A stretch of DNA of 64,000 nt from Planktosalinus lacus (GCF_014640155.1 NZ_BMGK01000005.1:62001-126000); one strand, 5' to 3'. Counted from the stretch's first letter, positions 8,006-17,660 are shown. The notes: generated by a model from the letters alone, not told the origin. Translations and numbers: made by a program.

Positions 8006-10009
8006 TTATTGGACATTTTCAATTTGCTTTTGTAAGGTTTTTAATTGATCTCTATATTTTGCTGCCTGAATAAAATCGAGTTCTTTGGAAGCTATTTCCA
8101 TCGCTTTTCTGGTATCTCTTATTTTTTTCTCCAGTTGAGGTTTGGTTTCATATTTGTTCTTTGCCTCTTCAGCTGCGTGAACCAACATTTCTTCCAGTGA
8201 ATATTCCTTTGCCTTTGGTTTGCTTAATGCATTGTCCAGACTCTTTTTGATTTGTGTAGGGGTGATGTTATTTTCACTATTATACTTAGCTTGTTTTTCT
8301 CTTTTATAATTTGTACTGTCAATGGTAGCCTGCATACTTTTTGTTATTTTATCTGCATACATAATTGCTTTTCCATTCAGGTTTCTGGCAGCTCTGCCCA
8401 CTGTTTGTGTCAACGAACGCTCACTTCTCAAAAAGCCTTCTTTATCAGCATCCAAGATGGCTACTAGTGATACTTCCGGTAAGTCCAGTCCTTCTCTAAG
8501 TAAATTAACACCGATAAGTACATCAAAAAGCCCCAGTCTAAGGTCCTGCATAATCTCAACACGTTCAAGTGTATCAACATCACTATGAATATAACGACAT
8601 CTTACATTGATGCGGGTGAGATATTTTGTAAGCTCTTCTGCCATTCGTTTGGTTAAGGTGGTAACCAATACCCGTTCGTCCTTTTCAACTCTAAGTTGTA
8701 TTTCTTCCAACAAATCATCTATTTGATTCAAACTTGGCCTAACTTCAATGGGCGGATCAAGAAGTCCTGTGGGTCTGATAATTTGCTCAATAAATACTCC
8801 ACCACTTTTTTCAAGCTCATAATCTGCGGGTGTCGCACTCACATAAATCACTTGATTTTGAAGAGCTTCAAATTCTTCAAACTTTAAAGGTCGGTTGTCC
8901 ATCGCTGCTGGAAGCCTAAAACCATACTCCACAAGGTTTTCCTTTCTTGAACGATCACCTCCATACATTGCACTCACCTGCGGAATTGAAACGTGGCTTT
9001 CATCTACCAACATAAGGTAGTCTTTTGGAAAATAATCCAATAAACAGAATGGGCGTGTTCCCGGTTTTCTTCCGTCGAGATAACGTGAATAATTTTCTAT
9101 TCCACTACAATATCCCAACTCCCTAATCATTTCAAGGTCAAAATTGGTGCGCTCTTCCAGTCGTTTTGCTTCCAGATGTTTACCAATTTCTTTGAAATAA
9201 TCAATTTGCTTAACGAGATCATCCTGAATTTCACGTATGGCACCTTGAAGCACATCAGGAGAAGTCACAAACATATTGGCTGGATAGATGTTAAGCCGTT
9301 CATGTTTTTCAATCACTTTGTTGGTTTTCACATCAAAAGATTCAATTTCTTCAATCTCATCCCCAAAAAAATGAATTCTGAAAGCATCATCTGCATAACT
9401 CGGAAAAACATCAACTGTATCACCTTTTATTCTGAAATTTCCATGAAAAAATTCAGCCTCAGTTCTTGAATACAGACTTTGCACTAACCGATGCAATAAT
9501 TTGGTTCTGGAAAGCACCATGTCTTTTTCCAGCTCAATAACGTTTTTTTGAAACTCTACAGGATTCCCAATACCATATAAACACGATACTGATGCAACCA
9601 CCAAAACATCTCTTCTTCCTGATAATAAGGAGGAAGTGGTGCTTAAACGCAATTTTTCGATTTCCTCATTTATGGATAAATCCTTTTCAATGTAAGTTCC
9701 GCTGGTGGGGATGTATGCTTCCGGCTGGTAGTAATCATAGTAGGACACAAAATACTCTACTGCATTGTTAGGAAAAAACTGCTTAAACTCGGCATAAAGC
9801 TGAGCAGCCAGTGTTTTATTGTGTGCGAGTACCAATGTTGGTTTTTGCACATTTTCAACCACATTTGCAACAGTAAATGTTTTTCCACTACCGGTAACCC
9901 CCAAAAGTGTTTGGTATTTTTCTCCGGTTTCAATACCCTCAGTCAGTGCACTGATTGCAGTAGGTTGATCACCTGTGGGTTTGAAATCTGAAACCAATTG
10001 AAATTTCAT
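8006..10009 (-). CDS. uvrB: Excinuclease ABC subunit B
   Basis: 667 residues, full length. UvrB is the damage-verifying helicase-like subunit of nucleotide excision repair. Visible in order: Walker A GVTGSGKTFT near residue 40, the beta-hairpin region YYDYYQPEAYIP near 92, the DESH box near 340, motif VI QTVGRAARN near 544, and the C-terminal UVR motif (KELDFIQAAKYRDQLKTL) that contacts UvrC. No other uvr gene is nearby. The preceding minus-strand gene upstream is unrelated, so it is probably monocistronic. Confidence 0.96.
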   Translation of the reverse strand: MKFQLVSDFKPTGDQPTAISALTEGIETGEKYQTLLGVTGSGKTFTVANVVENVQKPTLVLAHNKTLAAQLYAEFKQFFPNNAVEYFVSYYDYYQPEAYIPTSGTYIEKDLSINEEIEKLRLSTTSSLLSGRRDVLVVASVSCLYGIGNPVEFQKNVIELEKDMVLSRTKLLHRLVQSLYSRTEAEFFHGNFRIKGDTVDVFPSYADDAFRIHFFGDEIEEIESFDVKTNKVIEKHERLNIYPANMFVTSPDVLQGAIREIQDDLVKQIDYFKEIGKHLEAKRLEERTNFDLEMIRELGYCSGIENYSRYLDGRKPGTRPFCLLDYFPKDYLMLVDESHVSIPQVSAMYGGDRSRKENLVEYGFRLPAAMDNRPLKFEEFEALQNQVIYVSATPADYELEKSGGVFIEQIIRPTGLLDPPIEVRPSLNQIDDLLEEIQLRVEKDERVLVTTLTKRMAEELTKYLTRINVRCRYIHSDVDTLERVEIMQDLRLGLFDVLIGVNLLREGLDLPEVSLVAILDADKEGFLRSERSLTQTVGRAARNLNGKAIMYADKITKSMQATIDSTNYKREKQAKYNSENNITPTQIKKSLDNALSKPKAKEYSLEEMLVHAAEEAKNKYETKPQLEKKIRDTRKAMEIASKELDFIQAAKYRDQLKTLQKQIENVQ

Positions 10010-10037
10010 GTAACTATTTATTAAAGTTTTAAATAGG

Positions 10038-10050
10038 CTTTCGCCGAAAG
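10038..10050. repeat. Short inverted repeat CTTTC-gcc-GAAAG
   Basis: A compact hairpin between uvrB and the end of the T9SS protein gene. It has no immediate T-run on the minus strand, so it is only a weak terminator candidate for the T9SS gene. Confidence 0.3.
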
Positions 10051-10072
10051 GCTTTTCAAAATTAATGAAAAA

Positions 10073-12397
10073 CTAACGCTTCAGCGTAAAATGGCCACCA
10101 TAAATACTACCATCTTCAAAAGTAGCCTTAAACCAATAATCAGAAGAAGGTAGTGGTCGTCCTCTATTGGTGCCGTCCCAACCGTAAGAACTGAAATCCA
10201 GCCAGTGAAGAATTTTTCCGTACCGATCAAAAATAACCAGGTTTTTAATGAGGTTATCTCTTAGGTTCACTCCTTTAACTGTCCAGTAATCATTTACGCC
10301 ATCGCAGTTTGGTGTGAAATAGTTTGGAAACCCAACAACAAAAACTTTTAAGCTTTTAACCCCGCAACCGTTGAGGTCTATTACATAAACAGTATAAATA
10401 CCCCCACTGAGGTTTTCAAAGACATTGCTTTCCTGAAAAGGACCGTCTGGATTGTTTAGCGCATACAAGTAATTGCCACTGCCTTCAGCATTGATGGTAA
10501 CGGTTTGGTTTCCATATTTTCCGGAAAGTTCATAGTTCAGGTTTGGTAGTTCTGATGCAATAACTGTTATTGTTCGGGTTGATGTGCAGGTGTAATTAGT
10601 ACCGTTATAATTGTAAGTATAACTTACCTCAACTTCATAAACCCCCGGTTCATTAACTTGAACTGTGGGTGTAAAAGCCCCGGTGTTCCAGCGAAATGAA
10701 AAGTCGCTCACATCTCCGATTACCCCTGAGTCCAGAATAATTGGTTCCGGAAAAGTGTTTAAACAGTAGGTCATTTCTTCGGGACCTGAAAATTGAGGTG
10801 AAGGAATAACCGTAAGATAAACAGGAACAATCCCTGAACAATTTCCATTTTCAGTTAAACGAGCATAAATGGTTTGCATCACCGGATTGGTATTTATAAA
10901 AGGCGAAGTCAATTCATTGCTTCCTTCCAATGCCTCATTGAGGTCTTCATGAAAGGAAACCTGTAGGTTTAGACCATATTCATTTTGCAAGTCGAGGATA
11001 ATTTCAGAAAGGTTAAAAGATGCAACTGAAGGATTGTTAGGCAAAGAGCAATTTACCAGTTCAAATGGGGTGTAAAAGCTAGTGGTTGTACTTAAAGTTA
11101 CTCCCGCAATGGAAGAACACCCAGTCTGTAAAGCGGCCCTGGCATATACCACTTGATTTACAGAGGTGTTTGCAAAACTTGTGGGGTTTTGTATTGAGTT
11201 GGTATTGTTTTCAGCATTTTGCTGACTTGTGAAAAAAGCTTCTAACTGCAGATTGTTATTACCATCAATAATTTGCTCTTGAGCATCATAGAGATTAAAA
11301 ACAGCATAACCGGAATTGGCTTCTTCACATTGAATCAATGTTATGTTTTGAAGCGTGATGGGTTCTTCATATTCAACAGAAATTGTGCCGTTAATGTCAC
11401 AATTGGAGTTTTCCAAAACTATTTCAACTTCATAAAAACCGTCTTGTGTTATGGTGTATGTCGGGTTTGTTTCGCCTGGTAAAATAGAGCCGTTTCGAAA
11501 CCATTGGTATTGATTGTTGCCGGTGTAAGAAGCATCAAGTTCTAAGTTTTCACCAAAACAAAGCGGATTCCCAGTGGCAAAAAGCCTGTCAGAACCTATG
11601 TCAGTTTCTACATCAAAAGTTCCACCACCTAGGAAGATTGCTGAGTCATACAAAGAATTTTCCTGGTCTGCAATCACTAGTTTGATGTGATATAAAACCC
11701 CGGGTGTTACATTGGCTTCTGCTCTTAAAACATTGGTTTGACCGTTGAAATTTGTTGGATGCTCCGTGCCGTTAAAAGTGTCAAAAAACTGCTGGTTTGC
11801 TGCAGGACAAATAGTTCCTTCACCTCTAATCGTGGTGATTTTTACAGGAATATTTGTGCCAGGCACAACTGCAAGGTTGTCATAATTTTCCTGACTGTTT
11901 ACTTCCTTTAAAAGAAATGCAAAGCCATCTGAATAGTTACATTGATTGGGGTTGTTGTAACCATAATACTGTTCAGATGAAAAGACATATTCAAAAATCA
12001 TTTTATCTGCAATGGGCATAAAGTCAAATTCGAGTACTGTGGCATTGACAGAATTTGATTCACCAATAGCAGTTTCTAAATCAGCATCTCCTTGCCAGGA
12101 ATTGTTGCCTTCACTAAGCAGGCTGTTGTTTGGACCTTCAGCAGAAACTGCCTTACCTGTTGAGAGAATGATTCCTTCCTGAAATGGAAAACCTTCTGAT
12201 GTATTACTGAAATAACCGTAACTTCTGTTTTCCTGCCAACCTGTTGCAGAAAAATTTGATACATTGGCACAAGGACTGTTAATCAATATGTTTTCGACCA
12301 ATTGCTGTGCCGAAAAAGTATCCTGAACCTCAATGTATTGTGAAAAGCAAAAATTTTGAATCAGTACAAATAAAAAGAGCGGTAATTTAAAACGCAT
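10073..12397 (-). CDS. Secreted T9SS type-B cargo protein with choice-of-anchor L domain
   Basis: 774 residues. A signal peptide (MRFKLPLFLFVLIQNFCFSQ) is followed by a choice-of-anchor L-like domain (about 30-270; note EGIILSTG, FEYVFSSEQYYGY, SDGFAFLL), Ig/PKD-like beta modules with paired Cys, and a C-terminal gliding-motility-associated domain (FTPNCDGVNDYW, then IFDRYGK and the final YGGHFTLKR). That C-terminal domain is the type-B sorting signal of the type IX secretion system, so the protein should be exported across the outer membrane, probably to the cell surface. The ATG at 12397 is preferred over 12433 because the latter adds a charged tail ahead of the signal peptide. Confidence 0.88.
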   Translation of the reverse strand: MRFKLPLFLFVLIQNFCFSQYIEVQDTFSAQQLVENILINSPCANVSNFSATGWQENRSYGYFSNTSEGFPFQEGIILSTGKAVSAEGPNNSLLSEGNNSWQGDADLETAIGESNSVNATVLEFDFMPIADKMIFEYVFSSEQYYGYNNPNQCNYSDGFAFLLKEVNSQENYDNLAVVPGTNIPVKITTIRGEGTICPAANQQFFDTFNGTEHPTNFNGQTNVLRAEANVTPGVLYHIKLVIADQENSLYDSAIFLGGGTFDVETDIGSDRLFATGNPLCFGENLELDASYTGNNQYQWFRNGSILPGETNPTYTITQDGFYEVEIVLENSNCDINGTISVEYEEPITLQNITLIQCEEANSGYAVFNLYDAQEQIIDGNNNLQLEAFFTSQQNAENNTNSIQNPTSFANTSVNQVVYARAALQTGCSSIAGVTLSTTTSFYTPFELVNCSLPNNPSVASFNLSEIILDLQNEYGLNLQVSFHEDLNEALEGSNELTSPFINTNPVMQTIYARLTENGNCSGIVPVYLTVIPSPQFSGPEEMTYCLNTFPEPIILDSGVIGDVSDFSFRWNTGAFTPTVQVNEPGVYEVEVSYTYNYNGTNYTCTSTRTITVIASELPNLNYELSGKYGNQTVTINAEGSGNYLYALNNPDGPFQESNVFENLSGGIYTVYVIDLNGCGVKSLKVFVVGFPNYFTPNCDGVNDYWTVKGVNLRDNLIKNLVIFDRYGKILHWLDFSSYGWDGTNRGRPLPSSDYWFKATFEDGSIYGGHFTLKR

Positions 12398-12430
12398 GCA
12401 GGATAATCTTATTTCTTTTTTAAAGCCGTG

Positions 12431-12438
12431 CAAAAGTA
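12431..12438 (-). promoter_or_regulatory. -7 element (TACTTTTG, minus strand) for the T9SS cargo gene
   Basis: Exact TAnnTTTG match 33 nt before the chosen start at 12397. It overlaps the alternative start at 12433, which argues for the shorter protein. Confidence 0.45.
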
Positions 12439-12503
12439 GGGAATATCCTTGTTTTATGTTTAAAATTTAACAATACGATTCACTTTAGTGAAACTCAGTT
12501 TAA

Positions 12504-13535
12504 CTATTTGACAATGTCAAGAGCAACTCTGTCTTTTCTGTTCGCCAGCTCCCAGGCTGTATGGAAGACCAGTCGGGCTCTTTTTTCGTAGAGTTTATAT
12601 TCAATTTTATCAGCTGTGTCAGTTATTTTGTGGTAGTCTTCGTGAACACCACTAAAATAAAAAATCACTGGAATATTGTTTTTTGCAAAATTGTAGTGAT
12701 CGCTTCTGTAGTAAAATCTATTGGGGTCGTTGTCTGCATTGAATGTATAGTCTAGTTCAAGATTTACATAAGTATTATTTACAGTTTCTGATACCTCATG
12801 CAATTCCTGACTCAGTTTATCACTACCAATTAAGTAAATGTATTCCGGAGTTTCTTTTTTGTTGGGGTCAATTCTTCCAATCATATCAATGTTTAAATTA
12901 GCTATGGTGTTTTCAAGAGGAAATATGGGGTTTTCTGTATAAAACCTGGAACCTACAAGCCCAATTTCTTCACCGGTTACATGTAAAAATGCAATGCTTC
13001 TTTTTGGACCGTTTCCATCATCCTTTGCTTTTTGAAAGGCTTTAGCCATAAGCATTAAAGCCACAGTGCCACTGCCATCGTCATCAGCTCCGTTAAAAAT
13101 ATTTCCGTTTTTGTCGACGCCCACGTGATCATAATGTGCAGTAACGATCACAACTTCATCAGGCTTTTCTGAGCCTTCTACAAAAGCGATAATGTTTTCA
13201 GAATCTTTAATTCCGCTGCCTTCTCTAAAAAAATCTGCAGGTACTTCTTGAAAGAAGTCATCAGGGCCTAGGGGTGATTTTATATTGTTTTCAAGGTAAA
13301 ATTGCTTGATATACTCAGCTGCTTTTTTCTGACCTGGTTCACCGGTTTTTCTACCTTCCATTTCATCTGAAGCTATGATATAAAGGTGCTCTTTTAGTGT
13401 TTCAGCATTGATGGTAGTTTCATAATCAACGGCACTTATTTGAACGTTACCCTCTGAATTTGTAGTTTGGTTTGAATTAGTTGTTTTACAAGCCAGAAAA
13501 AAGACAAGTAAAGGAAGGAGTAGAAGTTTTTTCAT
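12504..13535 (-). CDS. M28 family zinc aminopeptidase, lipoprotein
   Basis: 343 residues with a lipoprotein signal (MKKLLLLPLLVFFLAC, Cys 16). The M28 metal ligands are all visible: TAHYDHVG (His near 140), NGADDDGSGT (Asp near 153), HVTGEEIGLVGS (Glu-Glu near 192), NIDMIGR (Asp near 217) and a late SDHYNF (His). It would remove N-terminal residues from peptides in the periplasm or at the outer membrane. No protease-associated domain is inserted. Confidence 0.88.
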   Translation of the reverse strand: MKKLLLLPLLVFFLACKTTNSNQTTNSEGNVQISAVDYETTINAETLKEHLYIIASDEMEGRKTGEPGQKKAAEYIKQFYLENNIKSPLGPDDFFQEVPADFFREGSGIKDSENIIAFVEGSEKPDEVVIVTAHYDHVGVDKNGNIFNGADDDGSGTVALMLMAKAFQKAKDDGNGPKRSIAFLHVTGEEIGLVGSRFYTENPIFPLENTIANLNIDMIGRIDPNKKETPEYIYLIGSDKLSQELHEVSETVNNTYVNLELDYTFNADNDPNRFYYRSDHYNFAKNNIPVIFYFSGVHEDYHKITDTADKIEYKLYEKRARLVFHTAWELANRKDRVALDIVK

Positions 13536-13587
13536 TGTTTAATAGTTTTGGTAAAAATAGTGTTCCCAGGTTTATTTTGAAATAAAA

Positions 13588-13627
13588 AAAGTGTGAAACT
13601 TTCTTTAAAAAATAGGTTTCACACTTT
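13588..13627 (-). terminator. Rho-independent terminator after the HGQPGHRCDI lipoprotein gene
   Basis: 12-bp perfect inverted repeat AAAGTGTGAAAC (13588-13599) / GTTTCACACTTT (13616-13627); read on the minus strand it is followed by a T-run (plus-strand A-run 13584-13590). It starts 22 bp after the stop codon at 13649. Confidence 0.8.
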
Positions 13628-13648
13628 AAATTGTAATGTTCAAGTGTA

Positions 13649-14053
13649 TTAATCCAGTGGTGCACCAACAGGAATGTCACAACGGTGACCCGGTTGCCCG
13701 TGTGCCGGATTAACATTTTCACCTGTACTGGTATTGTTACTATTTACAGGTACATTTCCTGAGTTTTTAATAACAGGAGATTGTGTTGATTTGATTGTTT
13801 GTTCTTTTGAGCTTCCGTTAAGCGGTGCCCCTACAGGAATATCGCAGCGGTGGCCGGGTTGCCCATGTGCTGGGTTAACAGCTACATCGCCATTGTTATT
13901 TGGAGTTGAATTTTGTGTTTCATTTTTTACAGTTTCGGTTTCTGTAGTTTCTTCAGCATTTTTTTCTGATTTATCTTCTTTACAAGAGATAAACACAATC
14001 ATCATTCCAGCGCAAAGTAACAAGGGTAATTTTTTGAAAATTTGTAATAACAT
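13649..14053 (-). CDS. Small lipoprotein with duplicated NPAHGQPGHRCDIPVGAPL motif
   Basis: 134 residues. A signal segment (LLLCAGMMIVFISC, lipidated Cys near 24) is followed by low-complexity Glu/Thr/Asn-rich linkers and two nearly identical copies of NPAHGQPGHRCDIPVGAPL, one central and one ending the protein. Each copy offers two His and one Cys, plausible metal or thiol ligands. Related HGQPGHRCDI repeats occur in other Bacteroidota lipoproteins as far as I recall, but I know of no assigned function. The ATG at 14053 is chosen because upstream residues would precede the signal segment. It has its own terminator and is not obviously part of the crt operon. Confidence 0.75.
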   Translation of the reverse strand: MLLQIFKKLPLLLCAGMMIVFISCKEDKSEKNAEETTETETVKNETQNSTPNNNGDVAVNPAHGQPGHRCDIPVGAPLNGSSKEQTIKSTQSPVIKNSGNVPVNSNNTSTGENVNPAHGQPGHRCDIPVGAPLD

Positions 14054-14139
14054 ATTTCTGTTTTTTTTGATTTGTAAAATTGAGGGTCTAAAGTACAAAA
14101 ATTGTACTGTAAAGCAATATTTAGTGTTATAATTATTTA

Positions 14140-14853
14140 TTAAGATTTGCTAAGCTTAGAAGTTGATTTTGAGAACTTGCTATCAAAATATTCCAAAAGA
14201 ACCAATGGTGTTAAAATCATCGTCATAGCATAAACACTATCTTCCAAAGGAATTGTAACCATTCTGATACCCATATTTTGTGTATTGTCATACCACACGA
14301 CCTGCTCTTCTATAAAACTTCCGGTAAGAATTCCGTTTACGATAAAAAAGGGAATGAGCATTACCAGAAAGGTAAGGTAAAACTGTTGCAATAAATCCTT
14401 TCGATAATGTAATACCAATAAAAGCAATAGCACAGCATAACCAAAATTAATAACCGGATACCATCTGTCATAAAACAGCACAATCAAAAGAAAAAACAAT
14501 GCAATAAGAATAAATGTAATTGCAGAAGTTAAATTTTCTGAGAGTTTCCAGTTTGGAAAATAATGTAGTAACGCATAATGTGTAAAAATACAGGCATAAG
14601 GGATACACACAAAAAACATCCATTCCTCTATCGGAAGGTTTACAAGGTATATGCCAGTGAGGTAATCCGGATTAAAACCCCAGTAACCGTTTGCGGTAAA
14701 TACAATATCCCAAGGAATAAAAAACAACATCATAATAATGATAGAGGGGAAAATGAATTTCCACTTTTTGTAAAGTTTGAGCTTGGGATGAAAACTATAT
14801 AAAAAAGGGATGGAGAGTGACCCGAGATTCAGCCAAAGATAAAGGGAATCCAT
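14140..14853 (-). CDS. crtY: Lycopene beta-cyclase, CrtYcd-type membrane protein
   Basis: 237 residues, about seven hydrophobic helices. It is a fusion of the two small cyclase domains that are separate CrtYc and CrtYd in actinobacteria: the first acidic motif is NLPIEEWMFF (near residue 74) and the second TIPLEDSVYAM (near 205). It would close the rings of lycopene to give beta-carotene in the membrane. It starts 3 bp after crtZ and is the last gene of the operon. Confidence 0.9.
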   Translation of the reverse strand: MDSLYLWLNLGSLSIPFLYSFHPKLKLYKKWKFIFPSIIIMMLFFIPWDIVFTANGYWGFNPDYLTGIYLVNLPIEEWMFFVCIPYACIFTHYALLHYFPNWKLSENLTSAITFILIALFFLLIVLFYDRWYPVINFGYAVLLLLLVLHYRKDLLQQFYLTFLVMLIPFFIVNGILTGSFIEEQVVWYDNTQNMGIRMVTIPLEDSVYAMTMILTPLVLLEYFDSKFSKSTSKLSKS

Positions 14854-14856
14854 AAA

Positions 14857-15306
14857 TTATTTCTTAAAATATTTCAACGGCGGAATCAACATTCCAAAGC
14901 TTTCCCCTTTGTCTTTACCTGTGTGTTTGTGGTGCATTTTATGTGCCCGTCGAATGGCTTTTGCATAGCGGTTGTTAGCATTTCTAAAGAGTTTAAACCG
15001 TTGGTGAATAAAAATATCGTGTACAAAAAAATAGGTTAAGCCGTAAGCAAAAATACCTAAGCCAATAGGCAAACCATACCACATATCATAGTTTTTCCAG
15101 GCGATAAAAAAAGTGATACTCACAGCGGCATAAAAGAGGAAGAAAAAGTCATTTCGTTCCCACCAGCTTTCGTGGTCTTTTTTGTGATGGTCTTTGTGGA
15201 GGCTCCATAAAAACCCATGCATAATGTATTTATGTGTAAACCAAGCCATAAATTCCATAAAGAAAAATGTTCCTAAAAATATTGCTATCCAAAGTATGAT
15301 TCCCAT
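14857..15306 (-). CDS. crtZ: Beta-carotene hydroxylase
   Basis: 149 residues, CrtZ-sized. The di-iron histidine boxes of the fatty acid hydroxylase superfamily are complete: HKYIMH, HKDHHKKDH, HDIFIHQR and RRAHKMHHKH. It would add 3-hydroxyl groups to beta-carotene to make zeaxanthin. It lies 1 bp after crtB, so the two are translationally linked. Confidence 0.92.
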   Translation of the reverse strand: MGIILWIAIFLGTFFFMEFMAWFTHKYIMHGFLWSLHKDHHKKDHESWWERNDFFFLFYAAVSITFFIAWKNYDMWYGLPIGLGIFAYGLTYFFVHDIFIHQRFKLFRNANNRYAKAIRRAHKMHHKHTGKDKGESFGMLIPPLKYFKK

Positions 15307-15307
15307 G

Positions 15308-16147
15308 TTAAAGTAAGTTTAATCGGTAACTGACATAACTTTTTGCAAGTAAACTCATTTTTTGGTAATTGTTGACTCTTATCCTGGCATTTTTTATTTT
15401 GGCAGAAGGTGTGAGTTTAAGTTTGTTTAAAAGTTTTTTGTAATAAATGTAGGCTGTGTAAACACCAAATTTTGCTTCAACCGGCAATTGATTGATGCCT
15501 TGAAAACCCATTGCAAAATTATGCTCAATATCGCTAATTATTTTTTGTTTTGATACCTCATCAAGTTTGTTCAAATCTGTTTCGGGAAAATAACTTCTGC
15601 TTAAGTCTTCGTGGTCTGCTTTTAAATCTCTTAAAAAGTTTACTTTTTGAAATGCTGAACCCAAATGCATAGCTGCATCTTTCAATTGGTCATATTTTTT
15701 TTGATCTCCTTTCACAAAAACTTTGAGACACATTAAGCCTACCACATCTGCAGAGCCATAAATGTAAGCTTTATATTCTTCTTCAGTTAAATAAGTTGAT
15801 TTTGTCAAGTCAAGTTTCATGCTATTCATAAATGAATCAACCAGGTGTTTGTCGATGTTGTATCTATGAAAGGTGTGTTGGAAAGAATTCAAAATGGGAT
15901 TGAGACTAATTTTATCAGTCAATGCGTCTTCAAGCGCCCTTTCAAAACGAGCAAAGAGGATTTCTTTCTTGTAGTCGTGAAAAGAATCTACAATTTCATC
16001 GGCAAATCTAACGAAGCCATAAATATTGTATATGTCTTGTCGGATACTTCCAGCAAGCATTTTTGTAGCAATTGAAAAAGAAGTACTGTAAGAGGTCGTT
16101 ACAGTTTTACTACATTTTTCAGAAACAGTGTCAAATAGTGCTTTCAT
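15308..16147 (-). CDS. crtB: Phytoene synthase
   Basis: 279 residues. CrtB condenses two geranylgeranyl-diphosphates to phytoene. The two Asp-rich Mg motifs are visible as RFADEIVDSF (near residue 50) and RDLKADHEDLSRSYF (near 175), with the substrate region STSFSIATKML near 20. An earlier in-frame ATG at 16183 would overlap crtI; the start at 16147 gives the usual family N-terminus (MKALFDTVS) and sits 16 bp after the crtI stop. Confidence 0.94.
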   Translation of the reverse strand: MKALFDTVSEKCSKTVTTSYSTSFSIATKMLAGSIRQDIYNIYGFVRFADEIVDSFHDYKKEILFARFERALEDALTDKISLNPILNSFQHTFHRYNIDKHLVDSFMNSMKLDLTKSTYLTEEEYKAYIYGSADVVGLMCLKVFVKGDQKKYDQLKDAAMHLGSAFQKVNFLRDLKADHEDLSRSYFPETDLNKLDEVSKQKIISDIEHNFAMGFQGINQLPVEAKFGVYTAYIYYKKLLNKLKLTPSAKIKNARIRVNNYQKMSLLAKSYVSYRLNLL

Positions 16148-16163
16148 AACATTTGGGTTGATA

Positions 16164-17627
16164 TTAGTTGGCATTTTTTTCAATCAGTTGAGCTGTCAAT
16201 TTACCGGAGATTAAGGAGGGAGGCACACCCGGTCCCGGAACTGTCAATTGGCCAGTAAAATAAAGGTTATTAACTTTACTGCTTTTTAATTTTGGTCTTA
16301 AGAAAGCTGTTTGAAATAATGTGTTTGCTAACCCATAGGCATTTCCTTTATAGGAATTGTATTGTTCAATAAAATCATTGACACAAAAACTTTCCTTAAA
16401 TATAACGAATTTTTTAACTTCCTGATTGGTTAATTTTTCAAAACGGGTCATTATTTTCTCAAAATAATCTGCTCTCACTTCAGGAATATCAGTTAAACCT
16501 GGAGCTAATGGAATTAAAAAAATCCCGGCTTCTTTTCCCTGTGGTGCAGCACTTTCATCGGTTTTTGATGGGAAGCTAGCGTAGAAAAGTGGCTCTTCAG
16601 GCCATTCGGGTTTGTCATAAATTGCCTGAGCATGTTTTTCAAAACTCACGTCAAAAAACAACGTGTGGTGGGCTACATTTTCAATTTTTTTGTCAAAACC
16701 CACATAAAAAAGCAATGATGAAGGTGCAAACGTCTTTTTCTCCCAATAGATTTCAGAGTATTGACGGTACTTTAAATCCAGAAGTGTTTCTGTATGATGG
16801 TAATCAGCCCCGCTCAATACAATTTCTGAAACTATTTTTTTACCATTTGAAATAATTCCTACAGCTTTATTTTTATCTACTAATATTTCTTCAACATTTT
16901 GATTGGTTTTTATTGTGACTCCTAATTCCTCAGCCAGAGATTTCATAGCATTAATGACACTATACATTCCGTTTTTTGGATGAAAAGTTCCTAAACCAAA
17001 GTCGGCATAGTTCATAAAACTATAGAAAGCCGGAGTGTTTGAAGCTTTTGCACCCAAAAACAACACCGGAAATTCAAGAATTGAAATGAGTCGTTCATTT
17101 TTAAATTCTTTTCTCACCTCTTTACTAATGGTGCTAAAAAACTGTCTTATTTTTAAAAATGTTGCCGGTGTGACTAATTCTAATGGGGAAACTCCGGGTC
17201 TGTAAACTAAATCTTTAATCGCTATGTTGTAGTTATTCTGGGCTTCTTTTATAAATTTTTGAAGCTTTACAGAGCTTCCTTTTTCTTCATTTTCAAATGC
17301 AATACAAATTTTCTCAAGAGTGTCTTCAATTGTTATGAAATCATTGAGACCAAAGTATACAGAGTAGGCGGGATTTAATTTGATTAATTTATAATAATCT
17401 GAAGGTTTTTTATCAAAATCTGAAAAGAAGCGTTCAAAAACATCAGGCATCCAATACCACGTGGGGCCTATATCAAAAACAAACCCTTCTTTGGAGAGCT
17501 GTCGCGCCCTGCCACCAACGGCGTTGTTTTTTTCATAGATGGCAACTTTGTTTCCGGCTTTTGCCAAATAGCAAGCTGCTGACAGTGCAGCAAAACCTGA
17601 ACCAATAATTGAAATAGTTTTACTCAT
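16164..17627 (-). CDS. crtI: Phytoene desaturase (lycopene-forming)
   Basis: 487 residues. The N-terminal dinucleotide fold IIGSGFAALSAACYL binds FAD, and the bacterial-type desaturase C-terminal signature is present (YFTGQLTVPGPGVPPSLISG). CrtI carries out four desaturations from phytoene to lycopene at the membrane. It is the first gene after the regulator and has its own predicted promoter, very close to the start codon, covered by a putative operator. Confidence 0.95.
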   Translation of the reverse strand: MSKTISIIGSGFAALSAACYLAKAGNKVAIYEKNNAVGGRARQLSKEGFVFDIGPTWYWMPDVFERFFSDFDKKPSDYYKLIKLNPAYSVYFGLNDFITIEDTLEKICIAFENEEKGSSVKLQKFIKEAQNNYNIAIKDLVYRPGVSPLELVTPATFLKIRQFFSTISKEVRKEFKNERLISILEFPVLFLGAKASNTPAFYSFMNYADFGLGTFHPKNGMYSVINAMKSLAEELGVTIKTNQNVEEILVDKNKAVGIISNGKKIVSEIVLSGADYHHTETLLDLKYRQYSEIYWEKKTFAPSSLLFYVGFDKKIENVAHHTLFFDVSFEKHAQAIYDKPEWPEEPLFYASFPSKTDESAAPQGKEAGIFLIPLAPGLTDIPEVRADYFEKIMTRFEKLTNQEVKKFVIFKESFCVNDFIEQYNSYKGNAYGLANTLFQTAFLRPKLKSSKVNNLYFTGQLTVPGPGVPPSLISGKLTAQLIEKNAN

Positions 17628-17632
17628 ATTTG

Positions 17633-17660
17633 TTCAACAAAAATATATAAAAATTAAACA
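17633..17660. promoter_or_regulatory. Putative operator (21-bp-spaced repeats) at the crtI promoter
   Basis: Plus strand reads TTCAACAAAA, ten bases, then ATTAAACA. The half-sites TTCAACA (17633-17639) and TTAAACA (17654-17660) start 21 bp apart, two helical turns. The same arrangement occurs upstream of the merR gene at 18600-18627. The promoter -7 element (17638-17645) lies within it, so a bound protein would block transcription. Confidence 0.5.

Noticed and set aside
13734-14132. 132-codon plus-strand frame opposite the HGQPGHRCDI lipoprotein
   Set aside because: Antisense shadow of a gene with a clear lipoprotein signal and conserved repeats.
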